Source: Rhodanobacteraceae bacterium (GTDB lineage Bacteria > Pseudomonadota > Gammaproteobacteria > Xanthomonadales > Rhodanobacteraceae). From it: a DNA stretch of 64,000 nucleotides. Shown here piece after piece: positions 26,971-38,707 of the stretch. Location of the stretch: NCBI GenBank assembly GCA_030123585.1, contig CP126120.1, positions 2,977,001 to 3,041,000 on the forward strand, in the 5' to 3' direction. Both the position numbers and the translations under genes were made by a program. The number at the start of each line of letters is the position of its first letter. Within the stretch, counting starts at the first letter, position 1. The notes beneath the pieces are model-generated. The model saw only the letters and a list, made by a program, of their open reading frames with translations, was not told where the DNA came from and made no database searches.

Positions 26971-27143
26971 AGGGACGCGCGGGTTGACCTGCGCCAGCCT
27001 GCACTTGTACGGCATGCTGCGGACGGGTAGGTTGTCCGGGCTTCGGGGAGAGCAGCCGGCTGGCTGCTGCACGGCATCACGATGGCGCACGACGCGCGCG
27101 TTCGATCGGGCAGGGACATTCCTTTTCCGCGGTGGGGTGTGTC

Positions 27144-28151
27144 ATGTGTGGCTCCTTGAAAGTCATGGCGGCGGCCTGTGCGGCAGCGTGCGTCTTCGCG
27201 TGGGTTGCGGCGGCGATCGCCGCCGCGGCCACCGATGATCCCGAGATCCGCGCGGCGGAAGCGTGGGCGTTTCCGGTGCCCAACACACCGGACCCGAGCG
27301 CGCCGGAGCTTGCGCACGCGCCCAAACCGGATGCGCACGAGGCCTTGCACGTGGCGGGCAGCCAGCGCACCTACACGCGCGCGCAGATCGACGTGTTCAA
27401 TCCACCGGACTGGTTTCCGCAGGATCACCCGCCCATGCCGCAGGTGGTCGGGCATGGCCGCAAGCCGGCCTTCGCGTGCGCCTATTGCCACATGCCGGAC
27501 GGTGAGCCCGAGCCCGCAGGCGCGGCCATTGCCGGATTGCCCGAAGCCTACATCCTCGAACAGGTTGCGGCGTTTCGCAGCGGCGAACGCGGCACGAGCC
27601 AACTGCCGAGCATACGCGCGATGGCCGCGGAGGCGCATTGGGTCACCGATGCCGATCTGCAGCAGGCTGCGGCGTATTTCTCGAAGCTCCGGTTTGTACC
27701 CAGGACCCGCGTGGTCGAAACCGAAACCGTGCCGCGTACGCACTGGCAGGACTATGTACTCATGCCGGACAAACACACCGCACGCGAACCACTCGGCGAG
27801 CGGATCATCGAGGTGCCGGTGAACGTGCGGGATTACATGAACCGTGATCACCGCGACGGTTTCATCGCGTACGTGCCGCCCGGCAGCATCGCGCGCGGCG
27901 CCGGGATCGCAAGCAAGGGCAACGGCGCGGCGCAGGCGTGCGAATCCTGCCACGGCGCGGACCTTCAGGGTGCCGGCATGTACCCGCCGCTCGCGGGCCG
28001 CTCGCCGACTTACATCGTGCGCCAACTGATCCTGTTCAGCACCGGTCAGCGCAACAATGCCGAAGCGGTGCCGATGAAGCTGGAGGTGTCGCAGTTGAGC
28101 GTGGGCGACATGATCGACGTCGCGGCCTATGCTGCGTCGCGCAAACCCTGA
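27144..28151 (+). CDS. diheme cytochrome c (c553/c4-like), copy 1
   Basis: 335-residue exported electron carrier or oxidase-linked subunit. A hydrophobic signal (VMAAACAAACVFAWVAAAIAAAA) precedes the mature start DDPEIRAAEAWAFPVPN. Two heme-c sites are visible: CAYCH at 112-116 and CESCH at 266-270. Each sits in a small cytochrome-c domain with a distal Met candidate (LPSIRAMAAEA; AVPMKLEVSQLS). The MYPPLAGRSPTYIVRQLILFSTGQR segment is typical of c4/c553-like domains. ATG 27144 follows GGTGGGGTG. The last 285 bases are nearly identical to the paralog at 37661-38683. No oxidase gene is nearby; the redox partner is unknown. Confidence 0.85.
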   Translation: MCGSLKVMAAACAAACVFAWVAAAIAAAATDDPEIRAAEAWAFPVPNTPDPSAPELAHAPKPDAHEALHVAGSQRTYTRAQIDVFNPPDWFPQDHPPMPQVVGHGRKPAFACAYCHMPDGEPEPAGAAIAGLPEAYILEQVAAFRSGERGTSQLPSIRAMAAEAHWVTDADLQQAAAYFSKLRFVPRTRVVETETVPRTHWQDYVLMPDKHTAREPLGERIIEVPVNVRDYMNRDHRDGFIAYVPPGSIARGAGIASKGNGAAQACESCHGADLQGAGMYPPLAGRSPTYIVRQLILFSTGQRNNAEAVPMKLEVSQLSVGDMIDVAAYAASRKP

Positions 28152-28171
28152 ACGGCACGACGGGAGGCAAC

Positions 28172-28711
28172 ATGACGCGGAACCTGCTTGGGGCGATGGC
28201 GATCGCCTTGATGGCGAGTGGTCCGGCCATGGCTGGCAGCCAGGCGCTGTCCCCGGAATTGCAGAAGCTGGATGTTTCGGTCGGCCGCTGGCAATTCCAT
28301 GGCCAAACCGTGAATCCGCCGTCCGGCAAGAATGGCCACTGGACATGGAACGAGGATTGCCGCTGGTCGGCGAACCGGACCTTCATGCTCTGCAGCTTCA
28401 ACAACGACTGGGCAGGCACGATCGTCAACTCGGTCGTGGTGGATACCTACAACCGCAAGGACAAGAGCTATTGGCACTACGAAATCTTCGATGGTGGCGA
28501 TTCGGGTGCGCGACCGTTCATTTCGAGAATGACGATCGACGGCAACACGCGCATCGAATATGCCGAGAGCGTGGATCACGGCAGGAAGAACAGAACACGG
28601 GTCATCTACGTGTTCGACTCGCCCAGGCACGTCAGCGTGAAAATAGAAACCTCGCACGATGGCGCCAAGTGGGTCACGGTCGAGGAAGGGGTCGGCGTCA
28701 AACAGCCGTGA
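28172..28711 (+). CDS. exported hypothetical protein, possible DUF1579-like beta-barrel
   Basis: 179 residues with a cleavable signal (MTRNLLGAMAIALMASGPAMA-GS). The mature part is beta-rich with LDVSVGRWQFHGQT, HWTWNEDCRWSANRTFMLCSF and a run of alternating strands (VVVDTYNRKDKSYWHYEIFD; RVIYVFDSPRHVSVKIETS). The pattern 'weight/quality of the sample: VGRW.F...' resembles secreted DUF1579-type proteins, which have a lipocalin-like barrel, but I cannot be sure of the family. Two Cys may form a disulfide. It lies 20 bases after the cytochrome gene and likely shares its transcript. Function unknown. Confidence 0.7.
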   Translation: MTRNLLGAMAIALMASGPAMAGSQALSPELQKLDVSVGRWQFHGQTVNPPSGKNGHWTWNEDCRWSANRTFMLCSFNNDWAGTIVNSVVVDTYNRKDKSYWHYEIFDGGDSGARPFISRMTIDGNTRIEYAESVDHGRKNRTRVIYVFDSPRHVSVKIETSHDGAKWVTVEEGVGVKQP

Positions 28712-28729
28712 GTCCGCTCCGGAACGGCC

Positions 28730-28761
28730 GGGCCGATGCCTTGTCGCCAAGGCATCGGCCC
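28730..28761. terminator. bidirectional hairpin between convergent genes
   Basis: Perfect 13-base arms GGGCCGATGCCTT (28730-28742) and AAGGCATCGGCCC (28749-28761), loop GTCGCC. It stands between the ends of the DUF1579-like gene and the convergent HAF gene and has no long T-run on either side. Confidence 0.75.
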
Positions 28762-28798
28762 AACTGCACCATCGAGCAGGATTCAGCGATCCGATCCA

Positions 28799-30070
28799 TC
28801 AGCGCCCGCGTACCGGCGTCGCGCGGAACCCGTGCACCTGTCCGGACTGCGTGTCGAAGGCGAGCCCCACGATTTCGCCGGCGTCGTTGATGCTGAAGGC
28901 GAACAGCATGTACAGCGGGGTGGGGTTGGCGACGAGCTGGTTCAGGTCGGCGGGCGCGCCACCGTTGCGCCAGATCACCGCGGCGGCGTTCCCTGCCATC
29001 ACCGCATCCCACAGCATGCCATCGAAGGACACGCCCACCACGTCGCCCAGGTTGTTGATGCCCACCGCGCCGCTTTGGGGCTGCCCGGGGAGCGGGTCCA
29101 GCGATTTCATCTTGCCGGCGCGGGTCCACAGGAAACCGTGGGTGGCCGTGTTGCCCGCGAGTGCGGACACGCCGACGACCTGGCCCCAGTCGTTGATCGC
29201 GTGCGCGACGTTGCCGACGCCCGGCTGCGCGGGATCGCCGATGCCGCCGAGGTTGCCGAGGTCCACCGGCGTGCCGTCGCGTTCCCACAGCACGGCGTGA
29301 CGGCCGACGGAGAGGGGCGGCAGCGTGGTGTTGGCGCAGGTGCCCGTGACGCCCACCGCCTGGCCGAGGTCGTTGACCCAGAACGCCATGCCGACGTCGT
29401 CGCCGGGCAGCGTGCGCAATTCACGCACGTTGCCCGACAGCGCGCTCCAGATCACCGGCTTGAAGGAAAGGCGCTGTGGTCCGGTGCCCATGGCCGATAC
29501 GGCGTCAGGGCAGTTCGGATCGGCCTGGCTGGTTTCCGCCATGCCGGGAATCTGCCCGAACAGGTTCACGTTGTCGCCGACCGTGCCGTTGTTGCCGCCC
29601 AGCACGGGCAGCAGCTTGCGCTGTCCGCCCTGCCAGACGAACGGCCGGCATTGCAGGCCGGTGAAGTAACCGCAGAAGTTCTCGGCCAAGGGGTCTTCGG
29701 CCGCGATCTCGGTTTGGCCGGAGACCTGGCCGAACAGGTTCACGCCGAAGGCATCGCTGTTGAAACCTTGCGGCCCGATATCGACAGGACGGCCGCGCAA
29801 CCAGAGGACCGCGTGCTCCAGGCCGTCCGCGCCGTTGGAGCCGCCAACGACCACGCCGGGCAAGGCGGTTGCGGCGGCCTGGCTGAAGGAACCGCCGGGG
29901 AGCGTGCCCAAGTCGGTGATGGTGTAGCGAACCGCACTGGCGGGTGCAGCCTGCGCGGACATCTGCGCTGGCGATGGATTCGACGCAGCGAATGACGGAC
30001 CGGCGACTCCGGCACATGCGCCGGCCAGCACTGCCACCGTGGTCGCGAACAATTTCCGGTACTTCAGCAT
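28799..30070 (-). CDS. secreted HAF-repeat protein, copy 1
   Basis: 423 residues. The signal peptide (MLKYRKLFATTVAVLAGACA) is followed by repeats of the HAF type, about 40-50 residues each, with motifs such as YTITDLGTLPGGSFSQA, INDWGQVVGVSALAGN, HGFLWTRAGKMKSLDPL, VNDLGQAVGVTG and INDAGEIVGLAF. HAF repeats (named for a His-Ala-Phe-like tripeptide) are found in extracellular bacterial proteins and are thought to build a propeller; no enzymatic role is known. A Cys in the signal region (AGACAG) could be a lipobox, so a lipoprotein is possible. It is a tandem paralog of the next gene on the same strand, with its own promoter region. Confidence 0.8.
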   Translation of the reverse strand: MLKYRKLFATTVAVLAGACAGVAGPSFAASNPSPAQMSAQAAPASAVRYTITDLGTLPGGSFSQAAATALPGVVVGGSNGADGLEHAVLWLRGRPVDIGPQGFNSDAFGVNLFGQVSGQTEIAAEDPLAENFCGYFTGLQCRPFVWQGGQRKLLPVLGGNNGTVGDNVNLFGQIPGMAETSQADPNCPDAVSAMGTGPQRLSFKPVIWSALSGNVRELRTLPGDDVGMAFWVNDLGQAVGVTGTCANTTLPPLSVGRHAVLWERDGTPVDLGNLGGIGDPAQPGVGNVAHAINDWGQVVGVSALAGNTATHGFLWTRAGKMKSLDPLPGQPQSGAVGINNLGDVVGVSFDGMLWDAVMAGNAAAVIWRNGGAPADLNQLVANPTPLYMLFAFSINDAGEIVGLAFDTQSGQVHGFRATPVRGR

Positions 30071-30280
30071 GGGACACCTCCGGGTTGGGAGACTTGCCGC
30101 TCATGGTTCGAGTGATCGTTCACCGAAGCTGCATGGGCATGTCGGCGGTGACGGCAGCGTCGCCAGGAGGCGTCGCCCGCATCGCCGGGCTTTCCGGCCG
30201 GATTGCTCCGGCCTTGCTGATAGAGGCGCAAAAGTCCCGCGAATCCGGACACGCAGGCCCTGCGGGCGCCATCGTGCAGC

Positions 30281-30315
30281 ACGACAACGGGCGGCCATGG
30301 GCCGCCCGTTGTCGT
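30281..30315 (-). terminator. 16-base-pair hairpin after HAF copy 2
   Basis: Perfect arms ACGACAACGGGCGGCC (30281-30296) and GGCCGCCCGTTGTCGT (30300-30315) with the loop ATG. It lies 41 bases downstream of the stop of HAF copy 2. The remaining bases of the 285-base gap between the two HAF genes contain no other gene that I can see, and must hold the promoter of copy 1. Confidence 0.7.
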
Positions 30316-30355
30316 TCGAACGCATCGTTGTTCGCGCGGCGTCGCAAGCCGCCGA

Positions 30356-31600
30356 TCAGTGTCCACGCACCGGCGTGGCCCGGAACGCGTGCACTGTGCC
30401 CGTCCCGGTATCGACGCCGAAGCCCACGATCTCGCCGGCATCGTCGATGTTCATGGCGGTCAGCAGGTACAGCGACGTTGATCCCGCGACCAGCTCGTTG
30501 AGGTCTTGCGCAGTTCCGCCGCCCCGCCAGATCGCCGCGTGCGCATCCTCGAACGGCAGCGTGCCGGACGCGCCCACCACGTCGCCCCAATCGTTGATCG
30601 CGAGCGCCGCGCTGTGCGGGTGGCCCGCGACGGGTGCGAGCTCGCGCATCTTTCCGGCGCGCGTCCAGATGAAGGCGCGGCTCGTCGTGTTGTCCTTGAG
30701 CACCGAGACGCCGACCACCTGTCCGCGGTTGTTGATCGAAGTGGCGTGGGTGCCGGCGCCGGTCGCGAAGTCGCCGGCGCCGCCGAGGTTGCCGATGACC
30801 ACCGGCGTGCCGTCGCGTTCCCACAGCACGGCGTGCGGCGCGGCGACGAACGGAGGCGGGATGAAGTTGGCGCAGGTGCCCGAGGCGCCCACCGCCTGGC
30901 CGAGATCGTTGACCCAGTGCGCCAGGCCGACCGTGTCGCCGGCGGGCAGGCGCAGCTCGCGCACGCTGCCGGTATTGGCATTCCAGAGCACGGGCTTGTA
31001 GCTGAGCACCTGTGGGCCGGTGCCATTGGGAGCCGGCACCTTGGGACAGGTGGGATCGGCCTGACCGGTTTCCGCCGCGCCGGGAATCTGCCCGAACAGG
31101 TTCACGTTGTCGCCGACCGTGGCGTTGTTTCCGCCCAGCAGCGGCAGCAGCTTCATCCGGCCGGCCTGCCACACGAACGGGCGGCATTGCCGGTCCGTGC
31201 CGTAGGCGCAAAAGTTCTCGTTGAAAGGATCCTTGGCTCCGATCTCGGTCAATCCCGAGACCTGGCCGAAAACGTTGACGCCATAGGCGTCGCTGTTGAC
31301 GCCGTCCGCTCCGATGTTGGTGGCGCGGCCGCGCGACCAGACGACGGCGTGCTCCAGGCCATCGGCGGCATCGGAGCCTCCGACCACCCATCCCGTCATG
31401 CCGATGGCCGCGCCCGTGCTGAAGGAACCGCCGGGCAGGGCGCCGAGGTCGGTGATGACGTAGCTGACCTTGCCGGCTGCGGCGGACGCCGGCGATGGGG
31501 CCTTGCCGACAGGGGCGGCCAAGGCGGTGCCGACGGAACCGGCGCAGGCACTGGCCAGCACAGCCGCGATGATCACGAACAGGTTTCTTTGCAGTTTCAT
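30356..31600 (-). CDS. secreted HAF-repeat protein, copy 2
   Basis: 414 residues with a similar signal region (MKLQRNLFVIIAAVLASACAG) and the same series of HAF repeats as copy 1, for example YVITDLGALPGGSFSTGA, AVVWSRGRATNIGADGVNSD, VNDLGQAVGASGTCAN, INNRGQVVGVSVL and IDDAGEIVGFGVDTGTGTV. Both end with FRATPVRG and the last basic residue. The pair is clearly a tandem duplication that has since diverged along its length. ASACAG near residue 20 could be a lipobox. The function is unknown. The two copies are separated by a hairpin, so they are probably transcribed separately. Confidence 0.8.
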   Translation of the reverse strand: MKLQRNLFVIIAAVLASACAGSVGTALAAPVGKAPSPASAAAGKVSYVITDLGALPGGSFSTGAAIGMTGWVVGGSDAADGLEHAVVWSRGRATNIGADGVNSDAYGVNVFGQVSGLTEIGAKDPFNENFCAYGTDRQCRPFVWQAGRMKLLPLLGGNNATVGDNVNLFGQIPGAAETGQADPTCPKVPAPNGTGPQVLSYKPVLWNANTGSVRELRLPAGDTVGLAHWVNDLGQAVGASGTCANFIPPPFVAAPHAVLWERDGTPVVIGNLGGAGDFATGAGTHATSINNRGQVVGVSVLKDNTTSRAFIWTRAGKMRELAPVAGHPHSAALAINDWGDVVGASGTLPFEDAHAAIWRGGGTAQDLNELVAGSTSLYLLTAMNIDDAGEIVGFGVDTGTGTVHAFRATPVRGH

Positions 31601-31710
31601 GGGGCACCTTCAAGTTGGGATGGGTAAGGACGGCGATTCGCCGCCCCCGATGAAGGCGCAAAAACCTGCTGAATCCGGCCATGCGTAGCGACGTCGCTTC
31701 AAATGTCGTC

Positions 31711-31730
31711 ATTCCCGCGTAGGCGGGAAT
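31711..31730. repeat. short hairpin copy of the CGTCATTCC family
   Basis: ATTCCCGC-GTAG-GCGGGAAT (arms 31711-31718 and 31723-31730) follows GTCGTC and is the core of the same dispersed repeat family. The 293 bases between HAF copy 2 and the kinase gene (31601-31893) hold nothing else that I can identify. Confidence 0.5.
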
Positions 31731-31893
31731 CCAGTGCCTTTGCCGTGTCCCGCTGAAAGTCGCTGGGTCCCCGCCTTGGCGGAGACGACGAGCTGTTCGT
31801 TATCTATCGCCATGGAACTGAAACAAGGGGACGGTCGACAGAGCATGCGCCGTGCTGCCGCGAGCGCGAACACGGATGGCCGCGGGTGGGTGA

Positions 31894-34809
<2,916 letters not shown>

Positions 34810-34826
34810 GCGCTGGGAAATCCGTG

Positions 34827-35390
34827 TCAGTGGCTCAGCTCCCGCAACAGCCACGCCTTCGCGATATCCCAGTCGCGCCTGACGGTGCGCGCGGAGACGT
34901 CCAGCGTCGCCGCGATCTCGTCCTCGGTCAGTCCGCCGAAATGACGTAGCTCGACCACTCTTGCCTGCCGCGGCGCAACTTGCGAAAACGCGGTCAGTGC
35001 GTCGTCCAACGCGAGCAGGTCCTGGTCCGGCTGGTCCGACACCAGCGCCGTTTCGTCCAGTTCCACGTGCAGCGCGCCGCCGCCACGCTTGCCGGCGCCA
35101 CGCGCCCGCGCGGCATCGACCAGGATGCGCCGCATCATCTGCGCGGCAAGGGCAAAGAACTGTGCGCGATCGCGCCATTCGACCGTCGTCGCGTCGGTGA
35201 GGCGCAGGTAGGCCTCGTTGACCAGCGCCGTCGTCTGCAAGGTGTCCGCCTTGCGTTCATTGCGCATGTAGCGGTGCGCGATGCGGTGCAGTTCGGCATA
35301 TACCTGCTCCGTCAGCTGCGCCAGCGCCGCCTCGTCGCCTTCATTCCAGGCCTTCAAGAGTCTGGTGACTTCTGCAGACGTTGTGCCCAC
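34827..35390 (-). CDS. ECF-family RNA polymerase sigma factor (TIGR02999-type)
   Basis: 187 residues. It starts with SAEVTRLLKAWNEGDEAALAQL, the usual beginning of this subgroup, then region 2 (YAELHRIAHRYMRNERKADTLQTTALVNEAYLRL) and region 4 (RQARVVELRHFGGLTEDEIAATLDVSARTVRRDWDIAKAWL), which form the -10 and -35 recognition helices. The GTG start (~35390) is chosen by family length; an open frame extends upstream to 35606 but overlaps the opposite TPR gene and has no sigma features. This ECF group is normally paired with a Ser/Thr kinase instead of an anti-sigma factor, and such a kinase follows at once. The sigma factor likely acts on envelope genes; targets unknown. Confidence 0.9.
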   Translation of the reverse strand: MGTTSAEVTRLLKAWNEGDEAALAQLTEQVYAELHRIAHRYMRNERKADTLQTTALVNEAYLRLTDATTVEWRDRAQFFALAAQMMRRILVDAARARGAGKRGGGALHVELDETALVSDQPDQDLLALDDALTAFSQVAPRQARVVELRHFGGLTEDEIAATLDVSARTVRRDWDIAKAWLLRELSH

Positions 35391-35604
35391 GGTCCACCCC
35401 CGTTTCCCGCGCGCAGCCAGTTTACTGCTGGCGTGGTCGCCTGGGCCTTTCGTGTTCGCTCCTGCCCGATGGGAGGTAGCCACGTTTGCAACACGCGTAC
35501 CGGAGACCACAGGCCGGCAGTCGATCGGCCTGAAACCCGGCGCGCCGCGTGCCAGAATGGCGTCTGGATGCGCCGGGGACGGGCGTTCCGCAACGGGGCC
35601 GACC

Positions 35605-35838
35605 ATGAGCCGCAGTTTCTGGCAGGAACTGAAGCGCCGTCACGTGTACCGCGTCGCCGCGGCCTACGCGGCCGTCGGCTGGCTGCTGATCCAGGTCGCG
35701 ACGCAAGTCTTCCCCGTATTCCATCTGCCGGACTGGATCGAGCAGGCGGTGGTGCTGGTGATCCTGGCCGGTTCGACGACAATCGGGCCGCACGATGTCC
35801 GTGAGCCGCTGCGCCGTCTCGCGCAGGAGCGGCCGTGA
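35605..35838 (+). CDS. truncated type-A paralog (N-terminal anchor only)
   Basis: 77 residues. MSRSFWQELKRRHVYRVAAAYAAVGWLLIQVATQVFPVFHLPDWI is a normal type-A N-terminus with one and a half hydrophobic segments (also EQAVVLVILAG). Where other members continue into a third helix and the TolB-like domain, this one ends with STTIGPHDVREPLRRLAQERP. It could be a remnant or a small membrane protein that is still made. ATG 35605 lies on the strand opposite to the sigma gene's upstream frame. The TGA overlaps the GTG of the next gene (GTGA), so it sits first in an operon with the intact paralog A2. Confidence 0.65.
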   Translation: MSRSFWQELKRRHVYRVAAAYAAVGWLLIQVATQVFPVFHLPDWIEQAVVLVILAGSTTIGPHDVREPLRRLAQERP

Positions 35839-37664
35839 ACCTGTTCGCCGAACTCAAGCGCCGCAACGTGCTGCGCGCGGCGGTGCTGTATGCCGGCGCG
35901 GTGTGGCTGCTGGCGCAGGTGATCACGCAGCTCGGCCCGGTGTTCCACGCGCCGGAATGGATCGCGCGCTGGTTCCTGATCGCGGCGGCGATCGGTTTTC
36001 CGTTCTGGGTCGCGTTCGCGTGGTTCTACGAATTCACGCCGACGGGCTTGAAGCGCGAAAGCGAAATCGCGCCGGACGATTCCATCGCGCATTCGACCGG
36101 CCGCAAGCTGGACAAATGGATCATCGCGGTGCTGGCGATTGCGGTGGTGCTGCTGCTGGCGAATATGTTCATCGGGCGCAAGGGCGCCGGATTGCAGCTG
36201 CGGGACAGCAGTACGCTCGCGGGGATTCCCGCCAAGTCCGTCGCGGTGCTGCCGTTCGTGAACATGAGCGGCGATCCGAAGGAGGAGTATTTCAGCGACG
36301 GTATCACCGAGGAAATCCTCAACGCGCTGGCGCAGGTGCCGAACCTGAAAGTCGCCGCGCGCACTTCGGCGTTCGCGTTCAAGGGCAAAGAAGAAGACCT
36401 GCGCAAGGTCGGCAGTGCGCTCGGAGTGGCGACGGTGCTGGAAGGCAGCGTGCAGCGGGCCGGCGACGAGGTGCGCATCACCGCGCAGTTGATCGATACC
36501 CGCAGCGGCTATCAATTGTGGTCGGAGAAATACGACCGCCAGTTGACCAGCATCTTCGCGGTCGAGGATGAAATCTCGAAGGCCATTGCGGACAAGTTGC
36601 GCGTGCAACTGGTCGGCGGCGGCGGACAGCCGCTGATCCGCAGCGCCAGCGTGGACCCGCAGGCGCACGCGTTGTACCTGCAGGGCATCGCCGCAATCGC
36701 CAAACGCGGCGCCGCACTCAGGGATGCCGCGGCGTTGCTGCAACAGGCGACCGCACGCGATCCCGGCTACGCCGATGCCTGGGCCGGGCTGTCCCAGGCG
36801 CAGGAGTTGCTGCCGTGGTACCAGTTGGCGGACTGGACAGACTCGCTGGCTGCGGCGGAGCGGTCGGCCAGGCGCGCGCTCGAACTCGATCCGCAGTCGG
36901 GCGAAGCGCACGCCGCGCTCGCCAACGTGCTGCGCGACCGGCTGGACTACGCGGGTGCCGACCACGAATACCGCAAGGCGCTGGCGCTGAGCCCCGGCTC
37001 GTCGGAAATCCGCAACCAGTACGCGCAACTGCTGAATGCCGTCGGCGCTTCCGACGCGATGCTGCAACAGGAGCACATCGCGATCTCGCTGGATCCGCTG
37101 GCGCCGAATCCACGCTACATGCTGGGTTTCGAGCTGGTCATCCAGCACCGCTATCCGGAAGCCACGGCCGAGTTCGAGAAGGTGCTGCAGCACACGCCGG
37201 ACTATGGCTACGCCCGCTTCCACCTCGCCCTGACCCATCTGTACGAAGGCCACTACGAGGAGGCCGAGAAGATCGCCCGCACCGCGGCGCTGCAGGCCGG
37301 GCTGGATCCGGCCACGATCGAGGCGCTGCTGCACGCCTGCGCCGATCCGGCGCTGCGGCCCGCGGCACTGCAGCGTGTCGCCGATATCGACCGCATCGAA
37401 ATCGCCAAGCTGGACGACCTGGCCAAGGCGTTCTGGTACAGCCAACTGGGCGCGCACGAGCAGGCGCTCGCCAGCCTGCAACGCTGGGTCGCGAACGCGC
37501 CCATCGGCCAGCGCTTCAATGGCGTGCGCTGGTTGCGCCTGCCCACGTTCGATCCGATCCGCGGCGATCCGCGCTTCAAGGCGGCCCTGGCGAAACTGGG
37601 CTTGCCGTACCGGCCCGAAGCGGCGACGTCCGCTGCCTCCGCGACGACGGGGCCTGCGCCGTGA
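35835..37664 (+). CDS. TolB/FlgO-like and TPR membrane protein, paralog A2
   Basis: 609 residues. Type-A N-terminus: NLFAELKRRNVLRAAVLYAGAV. Two membrane segments run to WFYEFTPTGLKRES, a third lies at ~95-113 (WIIAVLAIAVVLLLANMFI). The TolB/FlgO-like domain begins KSVAVLPFVNMSGDPKEEYF (~133) with EEILNALAQVPNLKVAARTS and VLEGSVQRAGDEVRITAQL. Its central part is closer to the type-B proteins than to A1, suggesting mixing between types. TPRs end at DPIRGDPRFKAALAKLGLPYRP. The GTG start overlaps the preceding truncated gene, and the stop overlaps the GTG of the next one, so three genes are coupled. Confidence 0.8.
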   Translation: MNLFAELKRRNVLRAAVLYAGAVWLLAQVITQLGPVFHAPEWIARWFLIAAAIGFPFWVAFAWFYEFTPTGLKRESEIAPDDSIAHSTGRKLDKWIIAVLAIAVVLLLANMFIGRKGAGLQLRDSSTLAGIPAKSVAVLPFVNMSGDPKEEYFSDGITEEILNALAQVPNLKVAARTSAFAFKGKEEDLRKVGSALGVATVLEGSVQRAGDEVRITAQLIDTRSGYQLWSEKYDRQLTSIFAVEDEISKAIADKLRVQLVGGGGQPLIRSASVDPQAHALYLQGIAAIAKRGAALRDAAALLQQATARDPGYADAWAGLSQAQELLPWYQLADWTDSLAAAERSARRALELDPQSGEAHAALANVLRDRLDYAGADHEYRKALALSPGSSEIRNQYAQLLNAVGASDAMLQQEHIAISLDPLAPNPRYMLGFELVIQHRYPEATAEFEKVLQHTPDYGYARFHLALTHLYEGHYEEAEKIARTAALQAGLDPATIEALLHACADPALRPAALQRVADIDRIEIAKLDDLAKAFWYSQLGAHEQALASLQRWVANAPIGQRFNGVRWLRLPTFDPIRGDPRFKAALAKLGLPYRPEAATSAASATTGPAP

Positions 37665-38683
37665 GCGGCAAGCCGTCCTTCTTCGCCGAACTGAAGCGCC
37701 GCAACGTGCTGCGCGCGGCGGTGCTGCTGGCGACAGCGGCCTGTTACGCAGCCGCGCTCGCGCAGACAGCGCCGCTGGCGCCAGACGCGGAAATCCGCGC
37801 GGCGATGGCCTGGGCGTTCCCGTTGAATCCGCCGCCGGATCCGCACGTGCCGAAGCCGGACATGCACAAGCCGCTGCACGTGCCGGGCAGCGCGCGAACC
37901 TACACGCTCGCCGACTACGACGGCATGTTCAACGCGCCGGACTGGTTTCCGCAGGATCATCCAGCGATGCCGCGCATCGTCGCGCGCGGGCGCAAGCCGG
38001 CGTGGGCATGCGCGTACTGCCATCTGCCGACCGGGCAGGGACGACCCGAGAACGCGCCGCTGGCCGGACTGCCGGCCGCGTACATCATCGAGCAGGTGCG
38101 CGCATTCCGCAGCGGCGAGCGCGTGACGGGGCGCCCGGAGACGGCGAAGTGGATGCCGGCGGAAGCGCGCAACGTGACGGATGCCGACCTGAAACTGGCC
38201 GCCGACTACTTCTCGAAGTTGACGTTCAAGCCCTGGACGCGCGTGATCGAAACCGCCACGGTGCCGAAGACGCACGTCGCGCACTGGATGCTGGTGCCGG
38301 ATGCGGATGGCGCGCGCGAACCGATCGGCGAGCGCATCATCGAGACCTCCACCGACATCGCGCGCACCGAGCTGCGCGACACCCGCTTCGGTTTCGTCGC
38401 GTATGTGCCGCCCGGCAGCATCGCGCGCGGCGCCGGGATCGCAAGCAAGGGCAACGGCGCGGCGCAGGCGTGCGAATCCTGCCACGGCGCGAACCTTCAG
38501 GGTGCCGGCATGTACCCGCCGCTCGCGGGCCGCTCGCCGACGTACATCGTGCGCCAACTGATCCTGTTCAGCACCGGCCAGCGCAACAATGCCGAAGCCG
38601 TGCCGATGAAGCTGGAGGCGTCGCAATTGAGCGTGGGCGACATGATCGACGTCGCGGCCTATGCTGCGTCACGCAAACCCTGA
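37661..38683 (+). CDS. diheme cytochrome c, copy 2, fused to a TPR-paralog N-terminus
   Basis: 340 residues. Residues 1-22 (MSGKPSFFAELKRRNVLRAAV) are the start of a type-A TPR paralog, and the DNA 37682-37726 matches 35844-35888 in all but one base. The chain then switches to LLATAACYAAALA-QTAP, a hydrophobic signal ending in an AxA site, and the cytochrome body. Heme sites are CAYCH (117-121) and CESCH (271-275). The middle parts resemble copy 1 moderately, while the last 285 bases are almost identical to it. GTG 37661 overlaps the stop of A2. The hybrid N-terminus could still act as a long signal peptide. The redox partner is unknown. Confidence 0.85.
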   Translation: MSGKPSFFAELKRRNVLRAAVLLATAACYAAALAQTAPLAPDAEIRAAMAWAFPLNPPPDPHVPKPDMHKPLHVPGSARTYTLADYDGMFNAPDWFPQDHPAMPRIVARGRKPAWACAYCHLPTGQGRPENAPLAGLPAAYIIEQVRAFRSGERVTGRPETAKWMPAEARNVTDADLKLAADYFSKLTFKPWTRVIETATVPKTHVAHWMLVPDADGAREPIGERIIETSTDIARTELRDTRFGFVAYVPPGSIARGAGIASKGNGAAQACESCHGANLQGAGMYPPLAGRSPTYIVRQLILFSTGQRNNAEAVPMKLEASQLSVGDMIDVAAYAASRKP

Positions 38684-38707
38684 GACCCGGAATCGAGGAG
38701 AAGCCCC

